From Glebionis coronaria (taxonomy: Eukaryota > Streptophyta > Magnoliopsida > Asterales > Asteraceae): 64,000 nucleotides of DNA. A program made the translations under genes and the position numbers. Shown one piece after another: positions 1 through 11,417 of the stretch; the first letter of the stretch is position 1, and the number at the start of each line of letters is the position of its first letter. The notes under the pieces were generated by a model. The model saw nothing but the letters and a program-made list of their open reading frames with translations, made no database searches and was not told the DNA's origin. The stretch is from positions 27,307,394-27,371,393 of the forward strand of contig CM046882.1 of assembly GCA_025667525.1 (NCBI GenBank), given 5' to 3'.

Positions 1-1085
1 TAAAAAAATGATTTTTTATTAAACTGCGTTTTTTTTATTGGTGGACTATTATTATGAAAAGAAGGGAGTACTATAATTGTGGAGTCATAACCAGTGTGCC
101 TAAACCACCTTTCCATATTTTTTTTTTACTACACATCTTTCTCACACCCTAATCCCTACACCATGACCTAATACCGATTTAGCGAAGTATGAGAGAGGTG
201 AAATGTAGACGGTTACACTTCTAACCGAAAAATTGAGCAACTTCTAGAAAGACCTTCGGCAAATGTGTGTGCGTGTTGGTAAATAAATATTATGAAAAAA
301 CACTACTACCTCGGTCCCATATTTAGTGTCTATTATGTAATCTTTGATTTGACCAATAAAAATATTATGCATGTGCTTGAAAAATAACACATCTTTTATC
401 AATAAAACATGGCCTTATTGTTACATGGGACGCAATGCAATCTATATACACATTTATACGAGTACATGTAGACTCTCTAAATGTGTTGCTGTCGTTATGT
501 ACTACCACAACATTCTATACATGCTTTAGTAAAAGTTTAAACTTTTTTAAGCAAGAACAACTTGAAGACGTCAAGACACTCGTGATTGACATCTTACATT
601 TAGAGATTATGTGTAGTTAACTAGTTATTTAGTTACCTTGATTCGATCAAAGTTTGTTGGAGAATTTAAACGAACAAAACAAACAACCAAACACGATTAA
701 ACGAAGCGGAAATTTTTATGCAAATATACTAAATTACAATTTAAAAGTTATACAAAAAACTAATGTTATTGGCTTCTTTTTATAAAGAACAAATGACTTA
801 AAACATACCAAATACAAACATAACAAAAGTAGCAAAACTTGTAGGACAAACCAAACAAATTACCTAGAACAAATTTGTTAAGCAAACCCTAAAGTTTAAC
901 TCGTTTTCCAACATTCTCTACTTGAGTTAAAGTCACCATATTTTGAAGTAATATTCTAAACGCCCTTTAGAGTTTATGTCACTTTTCTAAGAATCTCTAT
1001 TGTGACTTCAACTCTATTCAAAGTTTCAAACAAAACGAGTCTTCAAATTCAAATTTTCAAATGCTAGAGATACTAGCTTAATTCA
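1..1085. other. AT-rich intergenic DNA, no gene seen
   Basis: I see no open frame with family resemblance, no RNA gene and no repeat boundaries here. The short open frame near 435-620 has no recognisable content. The sequence is AT-rich and looks like ordinary decayed intergenic plant DNA. Confidence 0.5.
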
Positions 1086-1320
1086 AATAAACAAACAAAC
1101 TACCGAATCTGAAAATGATTTCAAACTAAACAAACAAATGATCGAACATGAAATCGATCCAAACAAACATACAAATGATTGAATCTGAAAACGGTCCAAA
1201 AAAAAATATAAATGATCGAACCTAAAAACGATCCAAACAAACGAACTCAAACATGAAAAAATCCACCAAAAATATGATCGAACCTGAAAACGATTGACTA
1301 AACAAACGATCGAACACATT
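1086..1320. repeat. Degenerate tandem repeat, about 35-50 bp units
   Basis: Variants of the phrases AAACAAACAAATGATCGAA and CTGAAAACGATC recur about six times with irregular spacing. The copies have diverged too far to give one exact period. The open frame on the minus strand across this stretch is a by-product of the repeat, not a gene. Confidence 0.5.
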
Positions 1321-1599
1321 TCAAACGACCGATTATAATCTAACATGAAACAATCTTTAAGATCCAAATAGTTACTTTACCGTAATCGACAATTCCAACC
1401 GAAACAATATTAATGGATAAATGTCCCAAACTCAAATTCTGAATTAGATCTATTAGGGTTGCAAATCAACTGCTAAATATCTTCGAGCTATTTAAACATA
1501 CTGTAACCCAATTCTAATATCTACTAAATCTAAAAAGCAAACTCAATTCTTACCAAACACACTTCGAACCCCAACGAAACAAACCAATCAAATGCTCAG

Positions 1600-2306
1600 G
1601 AATTCCTACTGGCTATCCCTATAAACGGCTTGATCAACATATGTTGCCAGTGCAATACCGTTCTATTCATAATTATCGCCTCATGATCCCATAATTTTAG
1701 GCTAATACAAGTTGCCCTGTTTGTCGCAAGGCATGTTTGGATTCTTTTAGGGAACATGCGGTTCATTGTAAAGAGCTCCCGGACTTCAAGTATCGACACG
1801 ATATGGTTAGAGACAATCTTTTCAACATATGTAGGCCTGCTGGTATCTCCGCCAAGAAAGAAGCACCTATGAAATTCTTAACTGAACCGTTAGATGGAAG
1901 ATCCACACTCAGACCGGCAGACATTTTGGTTTTTGGATGAGTTGGAGGGAAACATGCGTGTGTAGATCCAACTAGGTTTTCTCCTCTAGTGGGGATCTGA
2001 CTGGGGTTTCTCCTCTTATGGGGTTGAGTAGCGGGCCAAGCTGCTTTGAAAGGCGCCTCTCGCAAAATGACAAAACACGAAAAGGCATGCATTAAAAATT
2101 AGCACGTGTTTATTCCTTTTTCATTTGATACCTTCGGTTTCCTTGCACCTGAAGCGATAGAGCTTCTGAACAGAATTCAACGCGTTATGAATATCAACAT
2201 TATGACACCTAAATTCACATATGTGGTTTTCAATAGAATTAGCTTTGCAATTCAAAAAGGACTTGTGGCACAACTTGTTGCTCGCTTGCCTTCTACAGCT
2301 ATGTAA
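1600..2306 (+). pseudogene. Decayed C-terminal part of a plant reverse-transcriptase-related protein
   Basis: Read in one plus frame, this stretch matches the C-terminal half of a plant family that databases usually label reverse-transcriptase-related or auxilin-like. A Cys/His cluster (CPVCRKAC ... HAVHC) lies near 1713-1771, followed by RHDMVRDNLFNIC, KEAPMKFL and RPADILVFG to 1940. After in-frame stops the same frame resumes with AGQAALKGASRK and KHEKACIKN and continues from 2106 with HVFIPFSFDTFGFLAPEA and FNRISFAIQKGL ... AQLVARLP. At least three stops after 1937 and others before 1720 break it. No reverse transcriptase core is present, so it is a 5'-truncated or eroded copy. Family membership is from recognised wording of the motifs; the function of the family is unclear to me. 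Confidence 0.6.
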
Positions 2307-2448
2307 TTAAATAATACAATTATTTATCTAATAAATTGAAATTTATAAGCTTCGAATCAAAAACTAATTCACGTAGGAAACATGAATATAAAATCTGTTG
2401 CCATGACCATAACTAAAGATAGAACCCTGACAATAAAACAAATTAATA

Positions 2449-2497
2449 TGATACGACCCGATCTGGATATGGAACCACTTCAAGCGTGTGCTGCCTC
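2449..2497 (-). repeat. Left LTR of the Ty3/gypsy derivative, first segment
   Basis: Begins TGATACGACC and aligns with the start of the right LTR at 14928 (TGATAATACC), including the shared phrase TCAAGCGTGT. The LTR breaks at 2497 where the CACTA terminus starts and resumes at 13755 after a CTC duplication. Confidence 0.75.
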
Positions 2498-2800
2498 CAC
2501 TACTACAAAAAAGTCCATGGAGAGTGGTCCAAAAAGGCTATGAAGACTGGTTTTGTAGGACGTCTCTATGTGGAGGATCTCCTTGCTCGAAACATAAAGA
2601 GACTGGTTTTTAAACCAGTCTCTATTAAAAGAATCGACACTGGTTATCTTTATAAAAACAAGTCTCTTTAGAGATTGGTCTCCATACTAATCTCCAGAAA
2701 AGAGTCTTTTTAAGAGTATCTAACCATTCTTTTTATGGAGTATAAAAATGTGTTTTTTTCTAAAAACCAGTCTCTTCTTAATTAATTTTTTTTAAAAAAA
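2498..2800. repeat. CACTA left terminal and subterminal repeats
   Basis: The terminus is followed by several inverted copies of a motif around AGACTGGTTTTTAAACCAGT between 2538 and 2780. In En/Spm elements such subterminal arrays bind the element-encoded regulatory protein and are needed for excision; that role is family knowledge, the motif array is seen here. Confidence 0.8.
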
Positions 2801-3316
2801 ATTTGGAATTTTTATTAAATTCCAAATTTTACAAATTTAACCCGCTACAATGAAATAATATAAATACAAGAATATTATAAAAAAAACTAAATTAACACAC
2901 TACATCAATTATTATCGAAACCAAATTCACCACTGTGAAAAAAAGAAATCAACAAACTTCTAGGACACTAGAATTCAACATATACGAAACTAACACACTT
3001 GGTCGCAAAATTCTACCTATTTATGAAAACACGGTCATTTATTATTTCCTTTTCTTTTTTTAGCTTCCATCTGCAAAAACAAATAACAAATATTTGTTAT
3101 TCGTATTACAGCCAAAACTAATCTCCTAACTGTTCATGAAAAAACAATTTCCTTGATATATATAGCTATAAGATTAGAGAAAAGTACAAAGATGGGAAAG
3201 TAGGGATCAAGATTTCACATTTCTCAACAATATGAATGATCAACCTGATGGTGCACAAGGCCGTATCGATAAACCAAAATAATAAGTTTAATGGCCTACA
3301 TAAGTACGTTTGTTAC

Positions 3317-3372
3317 CTCTCCGTCTTCATGTGAATCTGGAATCAGCCTTTGGATAGTCGCTGTCGTGATTC
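3317..3372 (-). other. Possible captured exon of unknown origin
   Basis: On the minus strand an acceptor-like CTTACAG at about 3373-3379 is followed by 56 bp and a donor-like GAG/GTAACA at 3311-3317. One frame is open (…TIQRLIPDSHEDGE). I do not recognise the peptide, and it is not where the next CUL1 exon would be expected. It may be chance. Confidence 0.2.
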
Positions 3373-3573
3373 CTGTAAGCCATGCAATCATTTAGTGAGA
3401 AACGATAAGCTAGATAGCAACGTAACTAGCCTTATAATGATTGCAATTTTTGGAAGAGAAGACATACATCGTCATTAGGTCTTATTATTTATACATTTTC
3501 TTTACTTGTCAATGCGACAAAGCTTTCTTTCTAGAGCCCAATATTCTTCTCCACATTTCAACTTGTCTCTTAT

Positions 3574-4540
3574 CCTGAAAATTTACAAGACAACAAATAA
3601 AAGGCATGCCATGATACCTTCCATGGAAATAGGTATACATGAGCGCAAGAGGGTATACCTTATCCAAGGTTTCCTCAATAGCTTCTTCACTAAGCTTCTC
3701 ACTGCCACCCTTCTTGAGGATATTATCACAATATGCCGACAGCAGCTCTGCAGTAGAGCAACCAGCCACAGTTTTGTTGCAGAAAACCTCAAAAGCTTCT
3801 TTCAGGGCCTTGTGAAATAGAGTGTGATTTGAGAAGCAATCGATGACGTATGCCATGAACTTGTCATGCAAGTCAATTACTTTCCTTATAAAGACCTGAA
3901 AAGTCGACAATTTTACTGATAGATTAGTATCTGCGGATCAGCTATCTGCGTATACTTTTTCTAAATGAGTTGTAAGCCAGGGATATTACCTGCTCCTGCG
4001 GACCACCAACATTCTCTGACTGCATAAACAAATTCACAGATATTTAGTAAAGTAAGATAAAACAGTAATATGCAATAAATCAAATGTTCTATACTTGACA
4101 TAAATGGTCGGTTAACACTAAATGTGGCAAGACAGCTCTTACGTGGATTAAACGAAGGCTACATACGGTTTCAGGTTTGAAAAATTGTTTGATTCAGTTT
4201 GTCCGTTTTCTAGAAAGAACATATGTGTAAACTGTTCCGCAAGCATATTTAGCTTCAGTTTTGATAAACCTCTATTTCCTACTCTTAATGAGTATAGTGT
4301 GTGTAGTAACAAACGGGAATTAATAGTGAAGTTGCATGTTATTATAAAACGCCAAGCTAAACTGAATCTGGATATACGAGAATGTCAATAATCAGCGTCA
4401 AAATAGATCCAAAACTGATTACATAACAGCCAATAAAGATGCCCCAAAGTTGATCAATAGAGAGAACTAGACAGGAGACATAATTACCTTGCTACTTGCA
4501 GCATCATCAAAGTCATTCCTTCAGCAGTAACATGCTGACC
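3574..4540 (-). pseudogene. CUL1-like cullin gene fragment, captured by the CACTA element
   Basis: Minus-strand cullin exons with introns. A first piece (about 4488-4540) reads QHVTAEG, then shifts frame to DDAASSK and ends at a donor AAG/GTAATT (4488/4487). A 30-bp exon (3990-4019, SENVGGPQEQ) has AG acceptor and GT donor. The main exon (3659-3895, 237 bp, phase 0) encodes [13 protein letters not shown] ... [18 protein letters not shown] ... [20 protein letters not shown] and ends at DK/GTATAC. A poor match to the next exon (DKRQVEMW...KKAL, from 3574) ends in a stop. This corresponds to a middle region of plant CUL1, the SCF ubiquitin-ligase scaffold; the N-terminal SKP1-binding part and the C-terminal RBX1/neddylation part are absent. 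It is therefore a non-functional captured fragment, fused at about 4540 to a UGT exon. Confidence 0.82.
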
Positions 4541-4697
4541 CATGGAACCGACTAGCCACTAGTTCCCTTATGATAGGCTTATGTAACTCAATGACTGCAT
4601 CAGCCTGGAATCCAACAGTTGGACATTCGGTAAACAAATCAGGATCCATAGGCGGGAAATGGATGAATTTGATCCGATCATTGTCATCATCACTTAT
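4541..4697 (-). pseudogene. UDP-glycosyltransferase exon fragment, downstream half
   Basis: Minus-strand continuation of the UGT exon whose start is at 11149; the Athila insertion separates the halves. Across the CTTAT duplication the frame is uninterrupted (SIS/DDDNDRIKFIHFPPMDPD), followed by TVGFQADAVIELHKPIIREL and ASRF. The fragment ends at about 4541 where the cullin sequence begins in another frame, giving a stop 6-7 codons later. Only about 110 residues of the N-terminal acceptor-binding domain are present; the C-terminal PSPG sugar-nucleotide motif is missing, so no enzyme can be made. The motifs resemble plant family-1 UGTs of the UGT71/72 type. Confidence 0.75.
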
Positions 4698-6004
4698 TGA
4701 TCGACGTCGAAGTGCCGGTCAAAAAAATAACCTAATTACCTTATACTAGATAGGGTAAATGGGTATCGATCCACGAGGACTATGTGGTTTTAGTTTAAGT
4801 TTTGAGGTGATCACTGATCAATAAAGGTTTTGGTTTTGAAATCTGACAACTAAAATACTTTTGATAATAAAAATGCTGATTAAAAATTAAAATAATTATT
4901 AAACTAATAGTAAAGCTAGAAAAATAAAATAAAGATGTAAACAATTAAAAGAAAAATGCAATCCCTTCCAGCTCCTAATATTTATGATTGGTCACACTTA
5001 TGGATTATTGAAACTTTTTAGAACCGATTACAAAGATTATTTTGACTTAATATGAATGAATTAATGTCGGCATTTATTATGTTCATCAACGACTCGCAAT
5101 AATAAATCTTATATTAATCCAACCAATAATTATGTTTTAACAATTTATTTAGGTACAACTTATATTGATTATACGACCATCTTTTTTTTACTAAATAAAA
5201 TAAGTATGAATCGTTAACTAACAATAAATTGTCTAACACAAATAATTAAATATAATATTAAGTCAATAACAATAACTTATAAATAAATCATAAATCAATG
5301 TAATAAAAATATGATAATCTAAAAGTAATGATCAAACCATAAATAAAGTTACCGGAAGGAATTACAACAAAATTAGCCGGACATCGCGGTGCACTCGGCC
5401 CGCTGTATAGCGGTCATCTTCTTTTTTTTTTAATTCCTTTTGCGATATATATTCAACCTTCAAAAAGTGGCCCCAATCCAATTAATCAATGTCTTTGATG
5501 TGTGAATTGTTTCACTTTTGTCTTCCACTCTTGCACTCCTTTGTCACCCTTTTGTTTTTTTAATCGACAGTTAAAACAAGAGAGCCAATCCTCTTTTTTT
5601 TTCTTTCTTGTCATCTTGTCCTTTTTATATATCTTGATGTGTCGGTTATGTTTAATGGGCCTCAATTTTTTTAATTTTTTTTTTAATTTTTTTTTTAAGA
5701 TATAATAATTTTGACCCAATTAAAAATAACCCAACACCAATTTGCTCAAACAAAGCCCGGACAAATAAAAAATGACCGAAAATATTGCAACTCGCTCAAA
5801 TCTTTTACTTCAATAGTTTTTCTTCATTTATCGGCGCTCACAATGTCTTTTCTCCAAAAAAATTAATTAAGTGGCCATTTTATTCCATTTCGCTCGTAAC
5901 CTACATAACCACAAAACACACTCAAAGTACATATATAACGAAAAATAAATATATAACTATACTAAATTAACATGCTATGAGGTGAATGCAAAATACACCC
6001 ATCA
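4698..6004 (-). repeat. Athila left LTR (3' LTR)
   Basis: Begins TGATCGACGTCG and ends ACACCCATCA, near-identical to 9661-10973. A polypurine tract follows on the element's minus strand. Open frames such as the one near 5785-5970 occur in both LTR copies and are not genes. Confidence 0.92.
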
Positions 6005-6013
6005 AATCCCCTC
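6005..6013 (-). other. Athila polypurine tract
   Basis: The minus strand reads GAGGGGATT directly before the LTR start TGATGGGTG, the position where second-strand synthesis is primed. Confidence 0.75.
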
Positions 6014-7695
6014 ATGCTTAAAGCCTTTACTTGTCCCAAGTAAAAATAAAATAAAAATATACAAGCATGTTAATTTCATAATTTTTAATCATACTATTGA
6101 AATTTCATCAAAAAGATCACATTCAACCTAATACACCAATAACCATCCTACATGACAAATAATCCAAAATGATTACCAATATTTTTGTCCTTCTTAAACA
6201 CTTAGCATAACCATTCCCATTGACTGCATTTACTTTATGTTTCATATAATTAACCATGTGTCCAACGTACCTATTACACACCTATAATCAATATAAACAT
6301 TAATCTAAACAAGAGTTGAAAATATCGTACACCTTTTATAACATTGGAGTTTTTATACCATAAGAGCACATCATAAGCCATCATACTTTAGCTTACATAC
6401 TTCCACTTTTTTTCTCATCATTTTTTTTCACATTTTTTTTTCATTTTTTTTTTTTACTTTTTTTTCACTTTTTTTTTCACTTTTTTTCACTTTTTTTTTT
6501 CACTTTTTAAGCTCTCTCTTTTTAAGCCATTCGAGACCGTTTCTTATACAAGTCATCCTGTAGGTGCATACTATCCTATAGGTGCATACTAAGACACATC
6601 GGCACACGAGAACCGGTTAATTAAGTCTGTTTAATTAAATGGGAACAGTTATACTTCGTGCCTACTGGTACATCACATGATGGAATTATCTACCACATAA
6701 TCTAATTAATCAATGCACTAAATTAAACTAATCTTCCTAATTTCATTACAACAATACAAGGATTCGGTTATTTCACCTAAAATTGTCTCAGCTAAGTGCA
6801 ATGCTATCCATCATAAAAATTGGCGTCTGACCCATGCTAACAACTAAAGTATCACCTTGCGCGGGTGACGAATCAGATAGGCAAGCCCAGCATATGACTA
6901 CCACCAATAATTATGACAGTTCTCCAACTCTTTTCTAAGGCCACCGTGCGCGGGCGGCGAGCCAAATAAGATCAATTCTAAGTGTCCTAACCCAACTATT
7001 ACATTATTATATTTCATATATTTTATTCAAACTTTCTACTCGATCTAAGTAAAGGTAAGTAGAGGGAATTCAACCGGCGTGGTTTGATCATCTAAATTAT
7101 ACATATGCCTAACTATATGCAAACAATCAAATCAATTTAATAACCAATATACAATGGAATCGGGTGCACCTGATAATTATGGCCAAATCCTCTAGCTTGC
7201 TCCAATAATCATCCACAAGCTAATCTTCAGAATCTGCAAACACTCAACAAACATATATGTAGAAGAAACTTCCACATCTAATTAGCACAAGACTCTTATA
7301 ATGTGATTTAAAATTTTAAAAATTTTCAATTTTTCCCAAAAATCACATTTTAACCCATTTTGACCAAAATTTCACACAAAAACATGTAACACATGTGCCA
7401 CCCCCCTCAACTTAAAGCATTGCATTATCCCTAATGCAAAAACTTTAAATTAAAATTTTGGTTAAAAATCAATTTGACAAACTCACATAAAAAACAAGAA
7501 CCTAACTCACTTTCGTAGGAATCACGGTTGCATTTAGCGTATGCAACAAGCCTTTAAACCACTCGGTAGCCCGACTGGACGAGTTTTGTCTCGTGAGGGT
7601 TTGTAGTGAACACACCCACAAAGTTCCACAAACCACGGGTTGCCTCCCGCGAAGCGCTAAGTTTACCGTCTTCAGCCAGACATAACTCATATGAG
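6014..7695 (-). other. Athila 3' spacer region
   Basis: Non-coding DNA between integrase and polypurine tract, typical of Athila elements, which have long 3' regions (some carry an env-like frame). I see no env-like open frame. A T-rich run of TTTTTTTTCAC units lies near 6405-6510 and a doubled TATAGGTGCATACTA at about 6560-6590. The stretch near 7554-7690 has weak coding appearance on the minus strand but no motif I can name. Confidence 0.55.
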
Positions 7696-9204
7696 CTATT
7701 GAGACGGTTGGATTGGTTCCAAGTAAACCACATCCACCGTTTCCATCTGATCACTTTCTAACTCAACATACGGCTTTAAACGTTGTCCATTAACTTTAAA
7801 AGGCTCTCCACCCACCATATTTTTTATTTCAATGGCTCCGTATGGAGAGACTTTAGTCACAACGTATGGACCCGTCCATTTACTTCTCAACTTTCCAGGA
7901 AAAAGCTTAAGTCTAGCATTGAATAACCAAACTTTTTGACCAACCAAGAAGGACTTCTTGGTGATGTGTCGATCATGAAAAGCTTTGGTTTTCTCCTTAT
8001 AAATCCTAGAACTTTCATAGGCATCACGTCTAATCTCATCCAATTCAGATAGTTGAAGTTTCCTAGAATTACCCGCTTTCTCTAAATCCAGATTAACAGT
8101 CTTAATCGCCCATTCAGCCCTATGCTCTATCTCAACCGGTAAATGACACGCCTTGCCATATACCAACTTATACGGTGACATACCAATTGGAGTCTTAAAA
8201 GCCGTCCTATATGCCCACAAAGCATCATCTAACCTCAAGGACCAATCTTTCCTATCACGACGGACAGTCTTTTCTAAGATTCTCTTAATCTCCCTATTAG
8301 ATACTTCAACCTGTCCACTAGTCTGTGGGTGATAAGGGGTAGCTATCCTATGATTAACTCCATAGTGTTTCAGTAATTTCCCAAATCGAAAGTTCTTAAA
8401 GTGGGAACCCCCATCACTAATGATAGCCTTAGGAATTCCATGCCTAGCAAAGATATTCTTCTTAACAAACTTAAGAACTACACTATGGTCATTTGTTCTA
8501 GTAGCCTCAGCCTCTACCCACTTAGACACATAATCAACTGCCACTAAAATGTACACATTGCCATGGGAAGTTAGGAATGGTCCCATAAAGTCAATACCCC
8601 ACACGTCAAAGATCTCAACAACAAGTATGGGATTCATAGGCATTTGATCACGCCTTGAAATCCCTCCAACTTGTTGGCAACAAATACATGCTTTCACAAA
8701 AGACTGGGCATCCTTGAATATAGTCGGCCAAAAGAAACCGCTTTGCAGGACTTTATGCCCAGTTTTTGTAGCACCAAAGTGACCACCACATGCATAAGAA
8801 TGGCAATGAGCCAATATGTCCATATGCTCATGGTCAGGAACACATCTCCTAACAACTTGGTCAGCACATACCTTATATAGCTCCGGATCCTCCCAAAAAT
8901 AATGCTTCAACTGATAGAAGAAGTATTTTCTTTGTTGTTTGGACCAAAAATCCGGAAGCTTTTTAACAGCTAGATAATTAACTATATTTGCGTACCAAGG
9001 AACCTTAGAAACCTCAAATAAACTTTCATCCGGGAAGCTTTCCTTAATCACATCAGAAGGGTTGAACGGCGGAGGAATAATTCTAGACAAATGGTCGGCA
9101 ACTACATTTTCTGACCCCTTTTTATCCCGGATTTCTAGATTAAATTCTTGTAAAAGCAAAATCCACCTAAGCAACCTCGGTTTTGTCTCTTTCTTAGTCA
9201 ACAA
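7696..9204 (-). CDS. Athila RNase H end plus integrase
   Basis: A 502-residue minus-strand frame. It starts in the RNase H tail ([13 protein letters not shown] ... [10 protein letters not shown]) and continues into a complete integrase. A zinc-binding H-H-C-C region spans residues about 132-178 ([18 protein letters not shown] ... ACICCQQ). The catalytic core has Asp in WGIDFMGPF, Asp in ISDGGSHF and Glu in [13 protein letters not shown]. The C-terminal part has [21 protein letters not shown] and WTGPYVV, with no chromodomain, as expected for the Athila/Tat branch. It is open throughout, but the missing upstream polyprotein means it could only act if translated from another context. Confidence 0.9.
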   Translation of the reverse strand: MLTKKETKPRLLRWILLLQEFNLEIRDKKGSENVVADHLSRIIPPPFNPSDVIKESFPDESLFEVSKVPWYANIVNYLAVKKLPDFWSKQQRKYFFYQLKHYFWEDPELYKVCADQVVRRCVPDHEHMDILAHCHSYACGGHFGATKTGHKVLQSGFFWPTIFKDAQSFVKACICCQQVGGISRRDQMPMNPILVVEIFDVWGIDFMGPFLTSHGNVYILVAVDYVSKWVEAEATRTNDHSVVLKFVKKNIFARHGIPKAIISDGGSHFKNFRFGKLLKHYGVNHRIATPYHPQTSGQVEVSNREIKRILEKTVRRDRKDWSLRLDDALWAYRTAFKTPIGMSPYKLVYGKACHLPVEIEHRAEWAIKTVNLDLEKAGNSRKLQLSELDEIRRDAYESSRIYKEKTKAFHDRHITKKSFLVGQKVWLFNARLKLFPGKLRSKWTGPYVVTKVSPYGAIEIKNMVGGEPFKVNGQRLKPYVELESDQMETVDVVYLEPIQPSQ

Positions 9205-9209
9205 ATGTC

Positions 9210-9500
9210 TTAAGGCACTATGATGATAGAAAATACTATCACCTTAGAATGCCCCCAAATATATGACCTAAACTTATCAAGAGCAAAAACCACGGCTAAC
9301 AACTCTTTTTCAGTAGTGGTGTAATTCATTTGAGCTTCTGAAAAAGTCTTACTAGCATAAAAGATCACAACGGGTTTCTTATCGACCTGCTGTCCTAGAA
9401 CCACCCCAGCGGCATAATCACTCGCATCACACATGATCTCGAAATAATGCTTCAACGGGTTTCTTAACGGTGATGTACGTCCCGATCTATGTGTGCGCAT
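9210..9500 (-). pseudogene. Athila RNase H domain remnant
   Basis: Encodes the start of the Ty3/gypsy RNase H domain: MCDASDYAAGVVLGQ, FYASKTFSEAQMNYTTTEKELLAVVFALDKF and [12 protein letters not shown], then a frame change just before the integrase frame. The expected continuation [10 protein letters not shown] is lost near 9205-9240. On the 5' side coding stops abruptly at about 9470, directly next to the leader, marking the deletion that removed gag, protease and reverse transcriptase. Confidence 0.8.
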
Positions 9501-9637
9501 ACACTAACCTGCGCACTCACAAGAAACAAAACAAACAAACAAAACAAAACAAAACAAGAAAAATAAAATCTTTTTTTTATTTTTGTATTTTATTAAAGAA
9601 AAATATTAACAAAAACTTAAACGAAAAGCTCACTGAG

Positions 9638-9655
9638 TCCCCGGCAGCGGCGCCA
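9638..9655 (-). other. Athila primer binding site, tRNA-Asp type
   Basis: The minus strand reads TGGCGCCGCTGCCGGGGA, matching the complement of the plant tRNA-Asp 3' end at 17 of 18 positions as I recall it. It lies 5 bp inside the 5' LTR. Confidence 0.8.
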
Positions 9656-9660
9656 AAATT

Positions 9661-10973
9661 TGATCGACGTCGAAGTGCCGGTCAAAAAAAATAACCTAAT
9701 TACCTTATACTAGATAGGGTAAATGGGTATCGATCCACGAGGACTATGTGGTTTTAGTTTAAGTTTTGAGGTGATCACTGATCAATAAAGGTTTTGGTTT
9801 TGAAATCTGACAACTAAAATACTTTTGATAATAAAAATGCTGATTAAAAATTAAAATAATTATTAAACTAATAGTAAAGCTAGAAAAATAAAATAAAGAT
9901 GTAAACAATTAAAAGAAAAATGCAATCCCTTCCAGCTCCTAATATTTATGATTGGTCACACTTATGGATTATTGAAACTTTTTAGAACCGATTACAAAGA
10001 TTATTTTGACTTAATATGAATGAATTAATGTCGGCATTTATTATGTTCATCAACGACTCGCAATAATAAATCTTATATTAATCCAACCAATAATTATGTT
10101 TTAACAATTTATTTAGGTACAACTTATATTGATTATACGACCATCTTTTTTTTTACTAAATAAAATAAGTATGAATCGTTAACTAACAATAAATTGTCTA
10201 ACACAAATAATTAAATATAATATTAAGTCAATAACAATAACTTATAAATAAATCATAAATCAATGTAATAAAAATATGATAATCCAAAAGTAATGATCAA
10301 ACCATAAATAAAGTTACCGGAAGGAATTACAACAAAATTAGCCGGACATCGCGGTGCACTCGGCCCGCTGTATAGCGGTCATCTTCTTTTTTTTTTTAAT
10401 TCCTTTTGCGATATATATTCAACCTTCAAAAAGTGGCCCCAATCCAATTAATCAATGTCTTTGATGTGTGAATTGTTTCACTTTTGTCCTCCACTCTTGC
10501 ACTCCTTTGTCACCCTTTTGTTTTTTTTAATCGACAGTTAAAACAAGAGAGCCAATCCTCTTTTTTTTTTCTTTCTTGTCATCTTGTCCTTTTTATATAT
10601 CTTGATGTGTCGGTTATGTTTAATGGGCCTCAATTTTTTTAATTTTTTTTTTAATTTTTTTTTTTAAGATATAATAATTTTGACCCAATTAAAAATAACC
10701 CAACACCAATTTGCTCAAACAAAGCCCGGACAAATAAAAGATGACCAAAAATATTGCAACTCGCTCAAATCTTTTTCTTCAATAGTTTTTCTTCATTTAT
10801 CGGCGCTCACAATGTCTTTTCTCCAAAAAAATTAATTAAGCGGCCATTTTATTCCATTTCGCTCGTAACCTACATAACCACAAAACACACTCAAATTACA
10901 TATATAACGAAAAATAAATATATAACTATACTAAATTAACATGCTATGAGGTGAATGCAAAATACACCCATCA
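9661..10973 (-). repeat. Athila right LTR (5' LTR)
   Basis: TG...CA-bounded copy of the left LTR. The visible substitutions are near 10284, 10488, 10740, 10747, 10774, 10841 and 10897, plus A and T run length differences. Confidence 0.92.
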
Positions 10974-11149
10974 CTTATCGAGTGGGTGTAACCGGTACCG
11001 ACTGGGTCACCTGGGAGCTCCATGACAAGTACAGTAATGGTGAGATGGTGAAATCGATTGACCAAGAGCCTGGCTAGCTCAACAGCCTGACCAGCATGTC
11101 CCATAAGCGGGGATGGGACGAATAATAGCTCTAGTTTCTGTTTCTCCAT
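10974..11149 (-). pseudogene. UDP-glycosyltransferase exon fragment, N-terminal start
   Basis: An ATG at 11149 opens a frame reading MEKQKLELLFVPSPLMGHAG, then QAVELARLLVNRFHHLTITVLVM and THSI. This is the N-terminal fold of plant family-1 UGTs, with the conserved GH motif whose His is the usual catalytic base. The frame runs into the Athila LTR at 10973 and would end soon after; the true continuation is at 4697. The start is supported by the alignment and by a TATA-like box about 40 bp upstream. Confidence 0.82.
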
Positions 11150-11184
11150 AGCTTTTGATAATCTGTTGGTGAATTATGGGGCAG

Positions 11185-11192
11185 TCTTTATA
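11185..11192 (-). promoter_or_regulatory. TATA-like box upstream of the captured UGT start
   Basis: Minus strand TATAAAGA lies 36-43 bp before the UGT ATG. The spacing would give a very short 5' leader, so it is plausible but unproven. Confidence 0.4.
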
Positions 11193-11417
11193 GACTAAAA
11201 CAGAATGATTGCAAATACTAACAAGATCCCATTTAGCAGTTTACAAATATTATAATATCATTTGTATTTGTTTACTACTATCCACCCTGTCCAAGCATAT
11301 GCCATGCTTGGGATGGGCACCTTTGGTAAAGATCTGACATTGACTATTCGTATACGCTTAGTACGTTCCAAAATTGCCTCCCTTTAACCCTCGGTCACGT
11401 ATCAATATCAATCCAAG

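Larger units (their letters stand above)
4698..10973 (-). mobile_element. Athila-type Ty3/gypsy retrotransposon, internally deleted and young
   Basis: Two LTRs of 1307 and 1313 bp (TGATCGACG...ACCCATCA) flank 3.66 kb of internal DNA, with a perfect 5-bp duplication CTTAT at 4693-4697 and 10974-10978. On the minus strand the order is LTR, tRNA-Asp primer site, RNase H remnant, integrase, long 3' spacer, polypurine tract, LTR. Gag, protease and most of the reverse transcriptase are missing, so it is non-autonomous. I count about seven substitutions plus a few homopolymer length changes between the LTRs (about 0.5%), which indicates a recent insertion. It sits inside the captured UGT exon of the CACTA element. 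Confidence 0.9.

Noticed and set aside
5785..5970. Open frame of about 61 codons, repeated at 10754-10939
   Set aside because: Both lie inside the Athila LTRs at the same position; the duplication is the LTR itself and no protein family is recognised.
10931..11149. Functional UGT gene
   Set aside because: Only about 110 N-terminal residues exist in total, split by Athila and fused to cullin; the PSPG motif is absent.
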